From: Desulfuromonadales bacterium
GTDB taxonomy: Bacteria; Desulfobacterota; Desulfuromonadia; Geobacterales; Pseudopelobacteraceae
Length of the DNA stretch: 15,067 nt
Assembly (NCBI GenBank): GCA_015688915.1
Contig: JAATGX010000120.1
Coordinates: 1 to 15,067, forward strand
Reading direction: 5' to 3'
Part shown: positions 1 through 7,399 of the stretch, piece by piece
Layout of the letters: every line of letters begins with the position of its first letter
How positions within the stretch are numbered: position 1 is the stretch's first letter
The notes under the pieces: generated by a model
The model's input: the letters and a program-made list of their open reading frames with translations, nothing else
Database searches by the model: none
Told to the model about the DNA's origin: nothing
Position numbers and translations under genes: made by a program

Positions 1-1
1 C

Positions 2-376
2 ATCACGCCGTTCCGGTTCCCGCTCGCCCATCTCCTGGCCTACCTGGCCTTTCTGGTGCCCGGCTCGGCCCTGTTCTCTTGCGTCGGGGTCGTCTGCGGC
101 ACCCTCATGGACAAGCCGGAGACCATCGGCAGGGTGGAGGCGGTTTTCATCATGCCCTTGATCTTCATGTCCGGGCTGTTCTTTCCGCTTTCGTCCTACC
201 CGGCGGCCATCATTCCCTGGATACGGGCGCTTCCCACCACCGCCCTGTTCGAGGGTGCCCGCCAGGCACTGGTCGGCGGCGGATATTCCGTCGGCTTTGC
301 CGTTCAGGTTGCGGCTACTGCCCTGATCGCCTTTGTGGCGGCGGTGTGGCTTTTTCGCCTGAAGATGGCGGAATAA
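2..376 (+). CDS. ABC-2 type transporter permease, C-terminal part (5' end outside window)
   Basis: The reading frame is open from base 2 to a TAA at 374-376, giving 124 residues with no start in the window, so this is the 3' end of a longer gene (family members are usually about 250-270 residues). The visible part has hydrophobic stretches typical of the ABC-2/NodJ-type permease domain: a helix around LVPGSALFSCVGVVCGTLM, the conserved segment MPLIFMSGLFFPLSSYP followed by a short re-entrant region, then LPTTALFEGARQALVGG and a last helix (AATALIAFVAAVWLF) ending in a basic tail. Such permeases pair with an ATPase subunit, probably encoded upstream, to export lipids, polysaccharides or drugs; the substrate cannot be told. 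Its last 62 bases overlap the 3' end of the oppositely oriented cca gene. The family call is fairly secure, the substrate unknown. Confidence 0.85.
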   Translation: MTPFRFPLAHLLAYLAFLVPGSALFSCVGVVCGTLMDKPETIGRVEAVFIMPLIFMSGLFFPLSSYPAAIIPWIRALPTTALFEGARQALVGGGYSVGFAVQVAATALIAFVAAVWLFRLKMAE

Positions 377-1568
377 GCCGCCGCAGTTCCTCCACCCGTT
401 TCTGCAGGATGAGATCGGCCCGTTTTCCGGCCGCCATGGTTTCCAGCCGTGCCGGGTCGATGCCCACGTCGGTCGCCGACATACGGGCGATCCGCACAGC
501 ATCTGCCCACCCCTCGATTTCCACACCACCCGCCTTGTCGGACAGTGACACCAACGGCAAAATGCCTGTAATACCCGCCTTGACGGCCTGTTCCGCCATC
601 CGTACCCTGGTTGCATCCCGAAGTTCCGTCCAGCGGTTGAGCGTGCCATGCAGCTTGCTGACCCAGGCCAGGGCCGTACGATAGGTTGCCGGCAGGCGGA
701 GCCGGTCGCAAAAGGCGCGGGCCAGCGTGAAGCCGGCCTCGTCGTGGCCGTGGTGCCTGGGATAGAGCGCCGGGTCCGTGGCCAGTTTACCGATGTCGTG
801 AAACAGAGCGCAGAACCGGGCCAGCGGGTCGTCCGTCCGCTCCGACACCCGCCCCAGCACCTGGATGGCGTGGGTGAAGAGGTCCCCCTCGGGGTGGTGG
901 ATCAGCGGGCCGGCCGGGATGTGGGGCATGCGGAACAGCTCGGGAAGCCGGTCCTTGCCGACCTTCAACTCAAGTATGCGCTGAAAGAACCGTTCCGGTT
1001 CGGGCGCCTCCAGCGCCTTGAGCATCTCCCGGGTAAAACGTTCCACCGGAACTGCCGCGAGCAGATGGGCCGATTCCCGCTCTCGGATGAGTGCCCCGGT
1101 TGCGGCGGTCATGTGCCAGCCGTCGGACTCGAAACGGAAGGCCCGGAAGATGCGCAGCGGATCGTCGAGGAACGTGCGGGTGGAACAGGCCCGCACCAGG
1201 CGTTGCTCCAGGTCACGCCTGCCGTCGAGAGGGTCGATCACCTCGCCCGCCAGGGTCATGGCCAGGGCATTGATGGTGAAGTCGCGGCGGCCCAGGTCGG
1301 CGGCCAGCCCGGAAATTCCGGAGAGCAACGTCACCTCGACCGTGCCGAATACCGGGTCATGTCCGAACCAGATCGGCGCGGTGCTTTTCCCCACCACCAG
1401 GCGGAATCCGAGGGAAGCGAGTTCGTCCCCGGACAGGGCGGCTGCGAGGTCGATGTCCCGGCCCGCCCGTCCCAGCAGGAGATCGCGCACGCTTCCCCCA
1501 ACCAGGAAGATCCGGTCGTGACAGGTTGCGGGGAACAGTCCTTTCACATGATCGATGACAGGGTTCAT
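315..1568 (-). CDS. cca: CCA tRNA nucleotidyltransferase (class II, with HD domain)
   Basis: This 417-residue protein adds or repairs the 3' CCA end of tRNAs in the cytoplasm using CTP and ATP. The N-terminal head has the class II nucleotidyltransferase signature: VGGSVRDLLLG (23-33) followed by D38-x-D40 metal ligands, then RRDFTINALA (94-103) and DDPLRIFRAFRF (135-146). An HD phosphohydrolase domain follows, with HD at 257-258 in ALFHDIGK and PRHHGHDEAG near 270-279, which resembles the E. coli multifunctional CCA protein (412 residues) more than poly(A) polymerase. It is the last gene of a leftward cluster: its ATG lies 13 bp after the EamA-family stop, and its ribosome site (GAGGGG) overlaps that stop codon, suggesting coupled translation. 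The tail overlaps the convergent ABC permease gene. A CC-adding or A-adding specialist cannot be excluded from sequence alone. Confidence 0.9.
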   Translation of the reverse strand: MNPVIDHVKGLFPATCHDRIFLVGGSVRDLLLGRAGRDIDLAAALSGDELASLGFRLVVGKSTAPIWFGHDPVFGTVEVTLLSGISGLAADLGRRDFTINALAMTLAGEVIDPLDGRRDLEQRLVRACSTRTFLDDPLRIFRAFRFESDGWHMTAATGALIRERESAHLLAAVPVERFTREMLKALEAPEPERFFQRILELKVGKDRLPELFRMPHIPAGPLIHHPEGDLFTHAIQVLGRVSERTDDPLARFCALFHDIGKLATDPALYPRHHGHDEAGFTLARAFCDRLRLPATYRTALAWVSKLHGTLNRWTELRDATRVRMAEQAVKAGITGILPLVSLSDKAGGVEIEGWADAVRIARMSATDVGIDPARLETMAAGKRADLILQKRVEELRRLIPPSSGEKATPPPQRRSGQ

Positions 1569-1581
1569 GACGGTCAGCCCC

Positions 1582-2454
1582 TCAGCCGAGCCGGATCAAG
1601 ACGGCTCCCGCCAGGATGAACAGGGCCGAGACGATCCGGATCCTTCCGAAGGATTCGCGGAGAAACAGGATGCCGATCAAGACCCCGATGACGATGCTTA
1701 CCTGGCGGACCGGCACGGCATAGCTGACCGGCGACAGGTTGAGGCCGTAGCGAAAGGTCAGGAACGAGGCCATCATCACCGGGCCGCTCCAGAGGATCAG
1801 ACGCCAGTTCTCCCGCAACTCCTCACCAGCCAGGGCGCGGTATTTGGGGCGGAGCATGTTGACGGACATGAGTCCCAGCATGATCAGGACCAGGATGTAG
1901 GTGAAGTACAGGGGAGAATAGTGCTTGACGCCGGTTTTTTCGGCCACCGAGCCGATGGAATAGATGAAGCCGGCCGCCAGCGCGTCCCGCACCGACGGGC
2001 TCTTCAGGTTACGGAAGGGGCGCAGCAGTTCGGCCGGGGAGAGGCGCTGCATCTGCAGGGAGAAGGTGCCGAAGAGCACCAGCAGGATGCCACCCACCCC
2101 GGGCAGGGACAGGCGTTCCCCCAGGAGGCACATGGCCCAGATCGGGACATAGACCAGGGAGGTCTGGCAGAGCGGATACACCATTGACAGGTCGCCGCCC
2201 CGGTAAGCCCGGCCGTTGAGGAGGTGATAGAGGACGTAACAGACCGCTCCGACGGCGATCATCAGCAGCGTATCCAGCGAAGGCAGGAGGAACGGCTGCG
2301 GCACGAACTGAACCGTCAGGGTGAAGAGACCGCCGGCGGCGACGAACATCCACCAGATGAAGACCGTCTTGTGACGGCTGCGCTTCACCAGCAGGTTCCA
2401 GAGGGCGTGCATCAGGGCCGATGTGACGATCAGGATAAAGGCGAGGGTGCTCAT
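1582..2454 (-). CDS. EamA/DMT-family membrane transporter
   Basis: The product has 290 residues, the normal size for a ten-helix drug/metabolite transporter made of two EamA repeats. The first repeat runs from LAFILIVTSALMHALWN through GDLSMVYPLCQTSLVYVPIWAMC and the motif LLGERLSLPG (around 110-119). The second ends with LNLSPVSYAVPVRQVSIVIG and FLRESFGRIRI before a last hydrophobic helix. The glycine- and proline-rich helices and the paired GERLS/RESFG turns are typical of inner-membrane exporters of amino acids or other metabolites; the substrate is not predictable. It sits 45 bp after the NRDE gene and 13 bp before cca on the same strand. The start has no recognisable Shine-Dalgarno sequence; instead a TATACT lies six bases before the ATG, see findings. 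Confidence 0.88.
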   Translation of the reverse strand: MSTLAFILIVTSALMHALWNLLVKRSRHKTVFIWWMFVAAGGLFTLTVQFVPQPFLLPSLDTLLMIAVGAVCYVLYHLLNGRAYRGGDLSMVYPLCQTSLVYVPIWAMCLLGERLSLPGVGGILLVLFGTFSLQMQRLSPAELLRPFRNLKSPSVRDALAAGFIYSIGSVAEKTGVKHYSPLYFTYILVLIMLGLMSVNMLRPKYRALAGEELRENWRLILWSGPVMMASFLTFRYGLNLSPVSYAVPVRQVSIVIGVLIGILFLRESFGRIRIVSALFILAGAVLIRLG

Positions 2455-2499
2455 GGGGGTAGTATAGCCGAGGTTACGGGAGAGTGAGAGGTTATTTTG

Positions 2500-3279
2500 T
2501 CAGGAACGGGACGGTTGGATCCGGAAGTCGAAACGCTGCGTTGGCGCGGCCTGTTGCGACCGGTCGAATACCCGCTCCATGAACGTCACGGCACCGGCCC
2601 GGTCGATCAGGAGCACGGTCGTGCAACGGGTCCCGTAATCCGTGCCGCTGATGAACAGCGGGGAGAGCAACCGCTCCCGTTCCAGGCCGACGCCGGTGTC
2701 CGGCAGCAACCCGTCGGCAAAGGGGTGGGGGTCGGCGAGCGCCTGGAAGATCTCCTCCGGGTCCGGGTCATCATGGCGCATGATGGCTTCGAGCCTGGCC
2801 CGGGCGGTGACGATCTTGGGCCAGCGGGTGTCGAGCAGGTGGTTGGAAAGGGCGTGTGTTCCCGGCTTGACCGGGCCGGAAGAGCCGCCGCGGTTGGTGA
2901 AGTACTGCAGTTCCCCGCTCGTGCCGTACAGCAGGTTGAAGCCGTCGTAGGTCGCCCCATCCCTGGTCAGGGTGGTGTGGAATTCGGCCGGCGTCAGGTC
3001 CGCGTCCCGCAGGTAATCCGCCACCAGGTGACCGCGGGAGCGGGGATTGGTTACCTGGTATTGCGGGTCGCGGTAGTTGGTGATGGCTGCCAGCTTGCCG
3101 TTGGTCGTCACCCCCATCCAGGTCCCGCCGGCCATCCTGTCCCGTCCGGCCAGCAGGTGCGGGGCATCAGCCCAGAACGCGGCCGGCTCCGAAGGGCGGT
3201 CATGGTACTCGTCGCGGTTTGCGCCCAGGATCAGGCGGTAACGGGGATGGCTGTCAAGGGCGAACACGATCAGGCACAT
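2500..3279 (-). CDS. NRDE family protein (TANGO2-like)
   Basis: The 259-residue product begins with MCLIVFAL and carries the family's name motif, GANRDE (19-24), followed by Y and the R-P pair usual in the family. A GGTWMGV-type motif and a TNYRDP motif follow. A conserved Cys at position 2 and the overall layout resemble Ntn-type hydrolases, which has led others to suspect an amide hydrolase, but no bacterial reaction is established; eukaryotic TANGO2 affects lipid and haem metabolism. The ATG lies 11 bp after the pepA stop with an AAGGGGAA ribosome site, so it is probably translated from the pepA transcript. A pairing with an aminopeptidase fits a small-molecule or peptide hydrolase, but this is conjecture. 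Confidence 0.88.
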   Translation of the reverse strand: MCLIVFALDSHPRYRLILGANRDEYHDRPSEPAAFWADAPHLLAGRDRMAGGTWMGVTTNGKLAAITNYRDPQYQVTNPRSRGHLVADYLRDADLTPAEFHTTLTRDGATYDGFNLLYGTSGELQYFTNRGGSSGPVKPGTHALSNHLLDTRWPKIVTARARLEAIMRHDDPDPEEIFQALADPHPFADGLLPDTGVGLERERLLSPLFISGTDYGTRCTTVLLIDRAGAVTFMERVFDRSQQAAPTQRFDFRIQPSRS

Positions 3280-3290
3280 GGAGGTTCCCC

Positions 3291-4772
3291 TTATTTGCCC
3301 GTCAGGTACTCGATCAACAGCCGCACCCCGACTCCGGTGGCTCCCTTGGGGGCGCAGGGGCGGGCCTTGTCGCCCCAGGCGGTGCCGGCGATATCCATGT
3401 GTGCCCAGCGGGTCTTGCCCACGAACTGCTTCAGGAACCAGCCGGCGGTGATGCTGCCGCCGTCGCGGCTGCCGGCGTTTTTCAGGTCGGCGATATCGCT
3501 CTTCATGGCCTCGCCGTATTCATCCCACAGGGGCAGCTCCCAGACCCGCTCGCCGCAGCGCCCGCCGGCCCGCTTCAGGCGTTCGATCAGGCGCTGGTCA
3601 TTCCCCATCATGCCGGTGGCCTCGTGCCCCAGGGCCACCACGCAGGCCCCGGTCAGGGTGGCCAGGTCGATCATGGCCGCTGGTTTGTAGTGGGTCCGGG
3701 CGTAGTGCAGGGCGTCGCACAGGATCAGGCGCCCCTCGGCGTCGGTGTTGGTGATCTCGATGGTCTGGCCGGACAGGGAGACGATCACGTCCCCCGGCTT
3801 GTAGGCCTTGCCGTCCGGCATGTTCTCGGCGGTGGGGACGATCCCTACCAGGTTGACCGGCAGCTTCAGCGCCGCTGCCGCCTCCATGGTCCCCAGCACC
3901 GCGGCCGCGCCGGCCATGTCGGTCTTCATCTCCTCCATGCCGGCCCCCGGCTTGATGGAGATGCCGCCCGAGTCGAAGGTGATCCCCTTGCCGACCAGCG
4001 CCACCGGACGGTCCCTGTCGCCGGCACCGCGATACTCCAGCACGATCAGGCGCGGCGGCTCGGCCGAACCCTTGCCCACCGCCACCAGGGCGTTCATCCC
4101 CAGCTTCTCCAGTTCGTCCAGTTCCAGCACCCGGCACGAGAGGGCGTGACGCGTAGCCAGCTCGCGCGCCGTGGCCGCCAGATAGCCGGTGGTGACCACG
4201 TTGCCCGGATGGGACACCAGGTCCCGGGCCAGGCTCACTCCCCGGCAGACCGCCTGTGTGCGCTCCACCCTGATGCGCCCTTCCTTGACGCTGATCCCCT
4301 TGGACAGCAACAGGGTCATCTCCTCGAAGTGGAAACGCTCGTCCCTGTCCTTGGTCTTGTACTCGTCGAAGCTGTAGCTGCCCAGCAGGGCGCCTTCGCA
4401 GGCCGCCTCCAGTGCTGTATCCCCGGCACCGGCCAGGTGCAGCGTTGTGGCGAACGAGGCCACCCGCGCCGCCCGAAGCGCCTGCACGGCGTTGCCGGCC
4501 GCCTGGCGCAGGCGCTCGTCATCCAGCCCGGCTTTTTTTCCGAGCCCGACCAGCAGCAGCCGTTCGGCCGGCAATTTGCCCAGGGTATGGATCAGGCGGG
4601 TGGTGTTGACCTTGCCGGTGAATTCCTTGTTCGTTGCCAGACGCCCAAGGCAACCGTCCAGGGCGCCATCGCATGTGGTGAACAGTTCATTCCCGGCGTC
4701 TTCAAAGCAGCCGATGACCAAGGCGGGGGTGGTGTGTTTGAGCGGATTTGCGGAACTCAGGTCGATGTTCAT
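3291..4772 (-). CDS. pepA: Leucyl aminopeptidase (M17 family)
   Basis: This 493-residue protein matches the usual length of cytosolic leucine aminopeptidases, which remove N-terminal residues from peptides using two metal ions. The C-terminal catalytic domain shows the expected ligands and catalytic residues: K262 and D267 in VGKGITFDSGG, K274, D285 in MKTDMAGAA, and D344, E346 and R348 in the family signature NTDAEGRL. These align with K270, D275, K282, D293, D352, E354 and R356 of E. coli PepA. The first 170 or so residues form the variable N-terminal domain. The ATG at 4772 has a GAGGT five bases upstream. It lies 74 bp after the aldo/keto reductase stop and 11 bp before the NRDE gene. In E. 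coli PepA also binds DNA (Xer recombination, carAB); whether this homologue does is unknown. Confidence 0.95.
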   Translation of the reverse strand: MNIDLSSANPLKHTTPALVIGCFEDAGNELFTTCDGALDGCLGRLATNKEFTGKVNTTRLIHTLGKLPAERLLLVGLGKKAGLDDERLRQAAGNAVQALRAARVASFATTLHLAGAGDTALEAACEGALLGSYSFDEYKTKDRDERFHFEEMTLLLSKGISVKEGRIRVERTQAVCRGVSLARDLVSHPGNVVTTGYLAATARELATRHALSCRVLELDELEKLGMNALVAVGKGSAEPPRLIVLEYRGAGDRDRPVALVGKGITFDSGGISIKPGAGMEEMKTDMAGAAAVLGTMEAAAALKLPVNLVGIVPTAENMPDGKAYKPGDVIVSLSGQTIEITNTDAEGRLILCDALHYARTHYKPAAMIDLATLTGACVVALGHEATGMMGNDQRLIERLKRAGGRCGERVWELPLWDEYGEAMKSDIADLKNAGSRDGGSITAGWFLKQFVGKTRWAHMDIAGTAWGDKARPCAPKGATGVGVRLLIEYLTGK

Positions 4773-4846
4773 GGGTTACCTCATGTTTCCTGTTGATCGA
4801 GCAGTCTTTTTATGGTGATTCCTTTGCAGCACTTTTTTCTCTTTTC

Positions 4847-6022
4847 TCAGCCGAACAGGTGCCGTGCCCGTTCCATCCTGGCGGAGATGTCCAGCCCTTT
4901 GCCGCACTGGGCGACGCACCCGGCGCAATCGAGACAGGCGCTGGCGGAAGCAGGGGGAGGTATCTCCCGGTAGGTGGAAAGGGCCAGGTCATGGCTGCGG
5001 TATCCCTCCGCATACATCAGCGAACGGTTGATGGTGCTGATCTCCACCCCGTGTGGACAGCTTCCTTCGCATGCGCCGCAGAGATGGCAGTAATACGGCT
5101 GCACCGCGGCGCCGTAGATCTGCAGGATTCTCCGGTCGTCCGCCTTCAGGGGCACTCCCATGACCGCACTGTCCTCCTTAAGCTCCGCCAGATTTCTCAT
5201 CCCGGGAACCGCTACGGCAATGTCGGGGTTTTGCAGCGCCCACTTGAGCGCCGCCTGGTGGGGTGACAGCGACCCGAGCGCTGACGGGGCATATCCGCCC
5301 GTCTGTGTTTTCATGGCGATGATTCCGATTCCCGCCTTGGCTGCCCGGGCGATGGCGTCGGTCAAGTCTTTCCCGCTCTTGAAGTTGTAGGCGACCAGAA
5401 GCGTGTCGAAGAAGCGGCTTTTGTCATCCGCCAGGGCGTTGGCAACGTCCACCGGACTTTTGTGAACGGTCGCTCCGAAGAACCGGACCTTCCCCTGTTC
5501 CTTCAGCCTGGTAAAGGCCTCCCTGGCCTCAGGCCTGAATATCCGGTCCTTGTCGGTGTTCGCGTCGAGCTGGATAACGTCGATATGGTCGGTCCCCAGC
5601 GCCTTGAGGCTTGCCTCCACATCCCTGACGATCGCTTCCGTCGTATTCAGTTCCGTCTGGATCTTCGTGGCAACGTACACCTTGTCGCGAAATCCCTTCA
5701 GGGCCTTGCCGACGATCTCCTCGTTCTTCCCCGCCATATATTTTCGCGAGGTGTTGACGTAGTTGATGCCGTGCTCGAATGCAACCCTGATCACCTCCGG
5801 TTCGGGGGTCAGCATGGCGCCGAAACCGACCACCGAAACCCTGAGCCCGGTCCGGCCCAGTGTCCGGTACACCGGGGTGGGAAGCGCGAGGGTCTCCGCC
5901 TGCGCGTACATCTGCGCGGCCTCGGCAAGGGCGTTCCCGCCGAGGATAGTTGACGTGGTTCCCATCAAGCCGAGTTTGAGGAAGTCCCTTCTGTTCATTT
6001 CGGGCGGTTTTGCGATAGGCAT
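4847..6022 (-). CDS. Tat-signal aldo/keto reductase-like protein with two C-terminal 4Fe-4S clusters
   Basis: From the ATG at 6022 the product has 391 residues. A twin-arginine signal, NRRDFLKLG (10-18), precedes a hydrophobic stretch, so export across the inner membrane in folded form is predicted. An aldo/keto reductase barrel covers about 50-300 (TLGRTGLRVSVVGFGAM at the front, VPGMRNLAELKE near the end). The tail has two cluster motifs of the form CX2CX2CX3C: Cys 312, 315, 318, 322 and Cys 363, 366, 369, 373. The start is chosen because GGAGG at 6031-6035 sits eight bases upstream; an in-frame ATG at 6037 would have that GGAGG inside its own codons. Of the catalytic tetrad, Tyr95 and Lys120 are kept, but the Asp position is Asn90 and the His position is Asp153. 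It is probably a periplasmic redox protein of unknown substrate, and may not reduce carbonyls at all. Confidence 0.88.
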   Translation of the reverse strand: MPIAKPPEMNRRDFLKLGLMGTTSTILGGNALAEAAQMYAQAETLALPTPVYRTLGRTGLRVSVVGFGAMLTPEPEVIRVAFEHGINYVNTSRKYMAGKNEEIVGKALKGFRDKVYVATKIQTELNTTEAIVRDVEASLKALGTDHIDVIQLDANTDKDRIFRPEAREAFTRLKEQGKVRFFGATVHKSPVDVANALADDKSRFFDTLLVAYNFKSGKDLTDAIARAAKAGIGIIAMKTQTGGYAPSALGSLSPHQAALKWALQNPDIAVAVPGMRNLAELKEDSAVMGVPLKADDRRILQIYGAAVQPYYCHLCGACEGSCPHGVEISTINRSLMYAEGYRSHDLALSTYREIPPPASASACLDCAGCVAQCGKGLDISARMERARHLFG

Positions 6023-6103
6023 GTCTCTATCCTCCATATTAGGTGAGGGCGGGTGATTGTCCGGTCATCGTCTTCCGGGATTGTAAGCTTTACGGCAGTG
6101 ACC

Positions 6104-6133
6104 ATCATACCACAGACGGTTTCTGCCTGTCGC
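6104..6133 (-). promoter_or_regulatory. Possible promoter for the aldo/keto reductase gene
   Basis: Read on the minus strand, GCGACA (6128-6133, four of six to the -35 consensus) is followed after 18 bases by TATGAT (6104-6109, five of six to the -10). It lies in the 126-bp gap after the DHH gene and would give a leader of roughly 75 bases. No terminator was seen between the DHH gene and this site, so read-through is also possible. Confidence 0.4.
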
Positions 6134-6148
6134 TTCCAACATGGCGGA

Positions 6149-7201
6149 CTATCGAGGCTCTACCAGTCTGCCCGGAATCACATCCCCGATGGACAGTTCG
6201 GCCAGCAACTCTCTGGTCAGGAACGCTTCCACCGCTTTCAGCGTGTTGAAAGGCACATTGTCCAGCTTGGCTCCCGCCATCATGCCGTGCCCTCCGCCAG
6301 TCCCTTTTCCCGCCACCAGCCTTTTGATGATCTCTCCCGCATTGTGGAGCGTGTTTATCGTGCGGAGGGAGAGTATCACTTCATCGTTGTAATGCCCCAT
6401 GCTCAGCACGATCTCGATACCCTCCAGCCTGACCAGGTAGTCGGCGATCTCCGACACCACTTCGGGAAAGTAGATCGCTTGCAGGTTCACCACCATCAGT
6501 TTCCCGTAGATCGTCGCGTTTTCAACCCCGCTGTGAATTGTCCGAAAGTGCTCCACAGGCAGTTTGGGGTGGGTGATCTCATACAACAGCCGTTTGTTCG
6601 CCACGGGGAAGAGACGGAGATACGCGTCCCGGTCGGGCCGGTTCGCCTCCCGGCCCAGGTCCTGGGTTTCGGATTTGATCGCGTAGTACAGGGCGGTGGC
6701 CAGTTTCGTGCCGATGGTGATATTCTGCGCCACCAGGTATTCGTACAGAATGGTGGCGGTAACGCCATAGTCGTCGCGAATATCCACCCAGCGGCACGTT
6801 TTGCTCTCTTCGCGCAGGGGGTGGTGGTCAATGATAATATCCACCCGGCAATCCGGGGGAAGGGAGTTGTTGCCCGTGCCCGGCTGGGTATCGAGCATGC
6901 AGACCGCGCTGAATTCATCCAGATCGACCATGTCGAGGGGGATGAGCGTGATCTCCAACTCCTTTGCCATGGCGATGTTTTCACTGCGCCCGATCATGCC
7001 GGAAAAGGCGATGACCGCATTCCTGCTCAGTTTCATGGCAAACAGGTGGCGCAGCGCCATGGCCGATGCCAGGCAATCGGGGTCCGGGTTGTCATGGATG
7101 ATGATGATGGTCTTTCCCTTGCCGCATAACCACTCCAACATCCCATCGGAATGTTCTTTTGAAAGCCGGAGGCTTTCCGGGACGCAGCTATCGGTGGTCA
7201 T
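6149..7201 (-). CDS. DHH/DHHA1-family phosphoesterase (NrnA-like)
   Basis: The 350-residue product resembles NrnA-type enzymes, which degrade very short RNAs (nanoRNA) and pAp with manganese. The N-terminal DHH domain shows IIIIHDNPDPDCLASAMAL (H36, D40, D42), D104 in CMLDTQ, and the DHH motif itself at 125-127 (IIDHHP). The DHHA1 domain ends with GGGHGMMAG (302-310), which binds substrate. The position usually held by Asp in the TDT-type motif is Glu178 (KSETQDLG), a conservative change at a metal ligand. The ATG at 7201 is preferred over an in-frame GTG at 7240 because GAGGGAG lies six bases before it, while the GTG has no ribosome site and a TATACT -10 element falls between the two. It stands alone between nrdJ and the aldo/keto reductase gene. 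A c-di-nucleotide phosphodiesterase of the same fold is an alternative. Confidence 0.85.
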   Translation of the reverse strand: MTTDSCVPESLRLSKEHSDGMLEWLCGKGKTIIIIHDNPDPDCLASAMALRHLFAMKLSRNAVIAFSGMIGRSENIAMAKELEITLIPLDMVDLDEFSAVCMLDTQPGTGNNSLPPDCRVDIIIDHHPLREESKTCRWVDIRDDYGVTATILYEYLVAQNITIGTKLATALYYAIKSETQDLGREANRPDRDAYLRLFPVANKRLLYEITHPKLPVEHFRTIHSGVENATIYGKLMVVNLQAIYFPEVVSEIADYLVRLEGIEIVLSMGHYNDEVILSLRTINTLHNAGEIIKRLVAGKGTGGGHGMMAGAKLDNVPFNTLKAVEAFLTRELLAELSIGDVIPGRLVEPR

Positions 7202-7230
7202 GGCGTTCTCCCTCGAACGTAATGCCAGAA

Positions 7231-7236
7231 AGTATA
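7231..7236 (-). promoter_or_regulatory. -10 element for the DHH phosphoesterase gene
   Basis: On the minus strand TATACT (five of six to TATAAT) lies 29 bases before the chosen ATG. No good -35 is visible 16-18 bases upstream (the sequence there is GGTTA-like), so the promoter is weak or activator-dependent. It follows the probable nrdJ terminator directly. Confidence 0.4.
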
Positions 7237-7269
7237 CCACACCTATCAGGCGATAACCTCTTGCTCCCG

Positions 7270-7308
7270 CAAACGCAAACCGGCGCCCGGAAGATTCCGC
7301 GGCGCCGG
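7270..7308 (-). terminator. Probable intrinsic terminator downstream of nrdJ
   Basis: Perfect 8-bp arms CCGGCGCC (7280-7287) and GGCGCCGG (7301-7308) extend inward through CGGA/TCCG with a single bulged G and a four-base loop. On the minus strand the stem is followed by TTTGCGTTTG, a broken T-tract, so termination may be incomplete. It lies about 90 bp after the nrdJ stop and before the DHH promoter-like sequence. Confidence 0.6.
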
Positions 7309-7399
7309 CCCAATGATTATCCTGGCTCTGTTTCGTTACGTTTCATGTGTCACCTGCCAGTCCGGGGCCGAACTTCCAACCACCCCCGGCCAGCACTTT

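Noticed and set aside
4773..4846. A, G-rich stretch between the aldo/keto reductase and pepA as a terminator or small gene.
   Set aside because: No stem precedes the A/T-rich run on either strand, and no open frame with a ribosome site is present apart from the pepA start.
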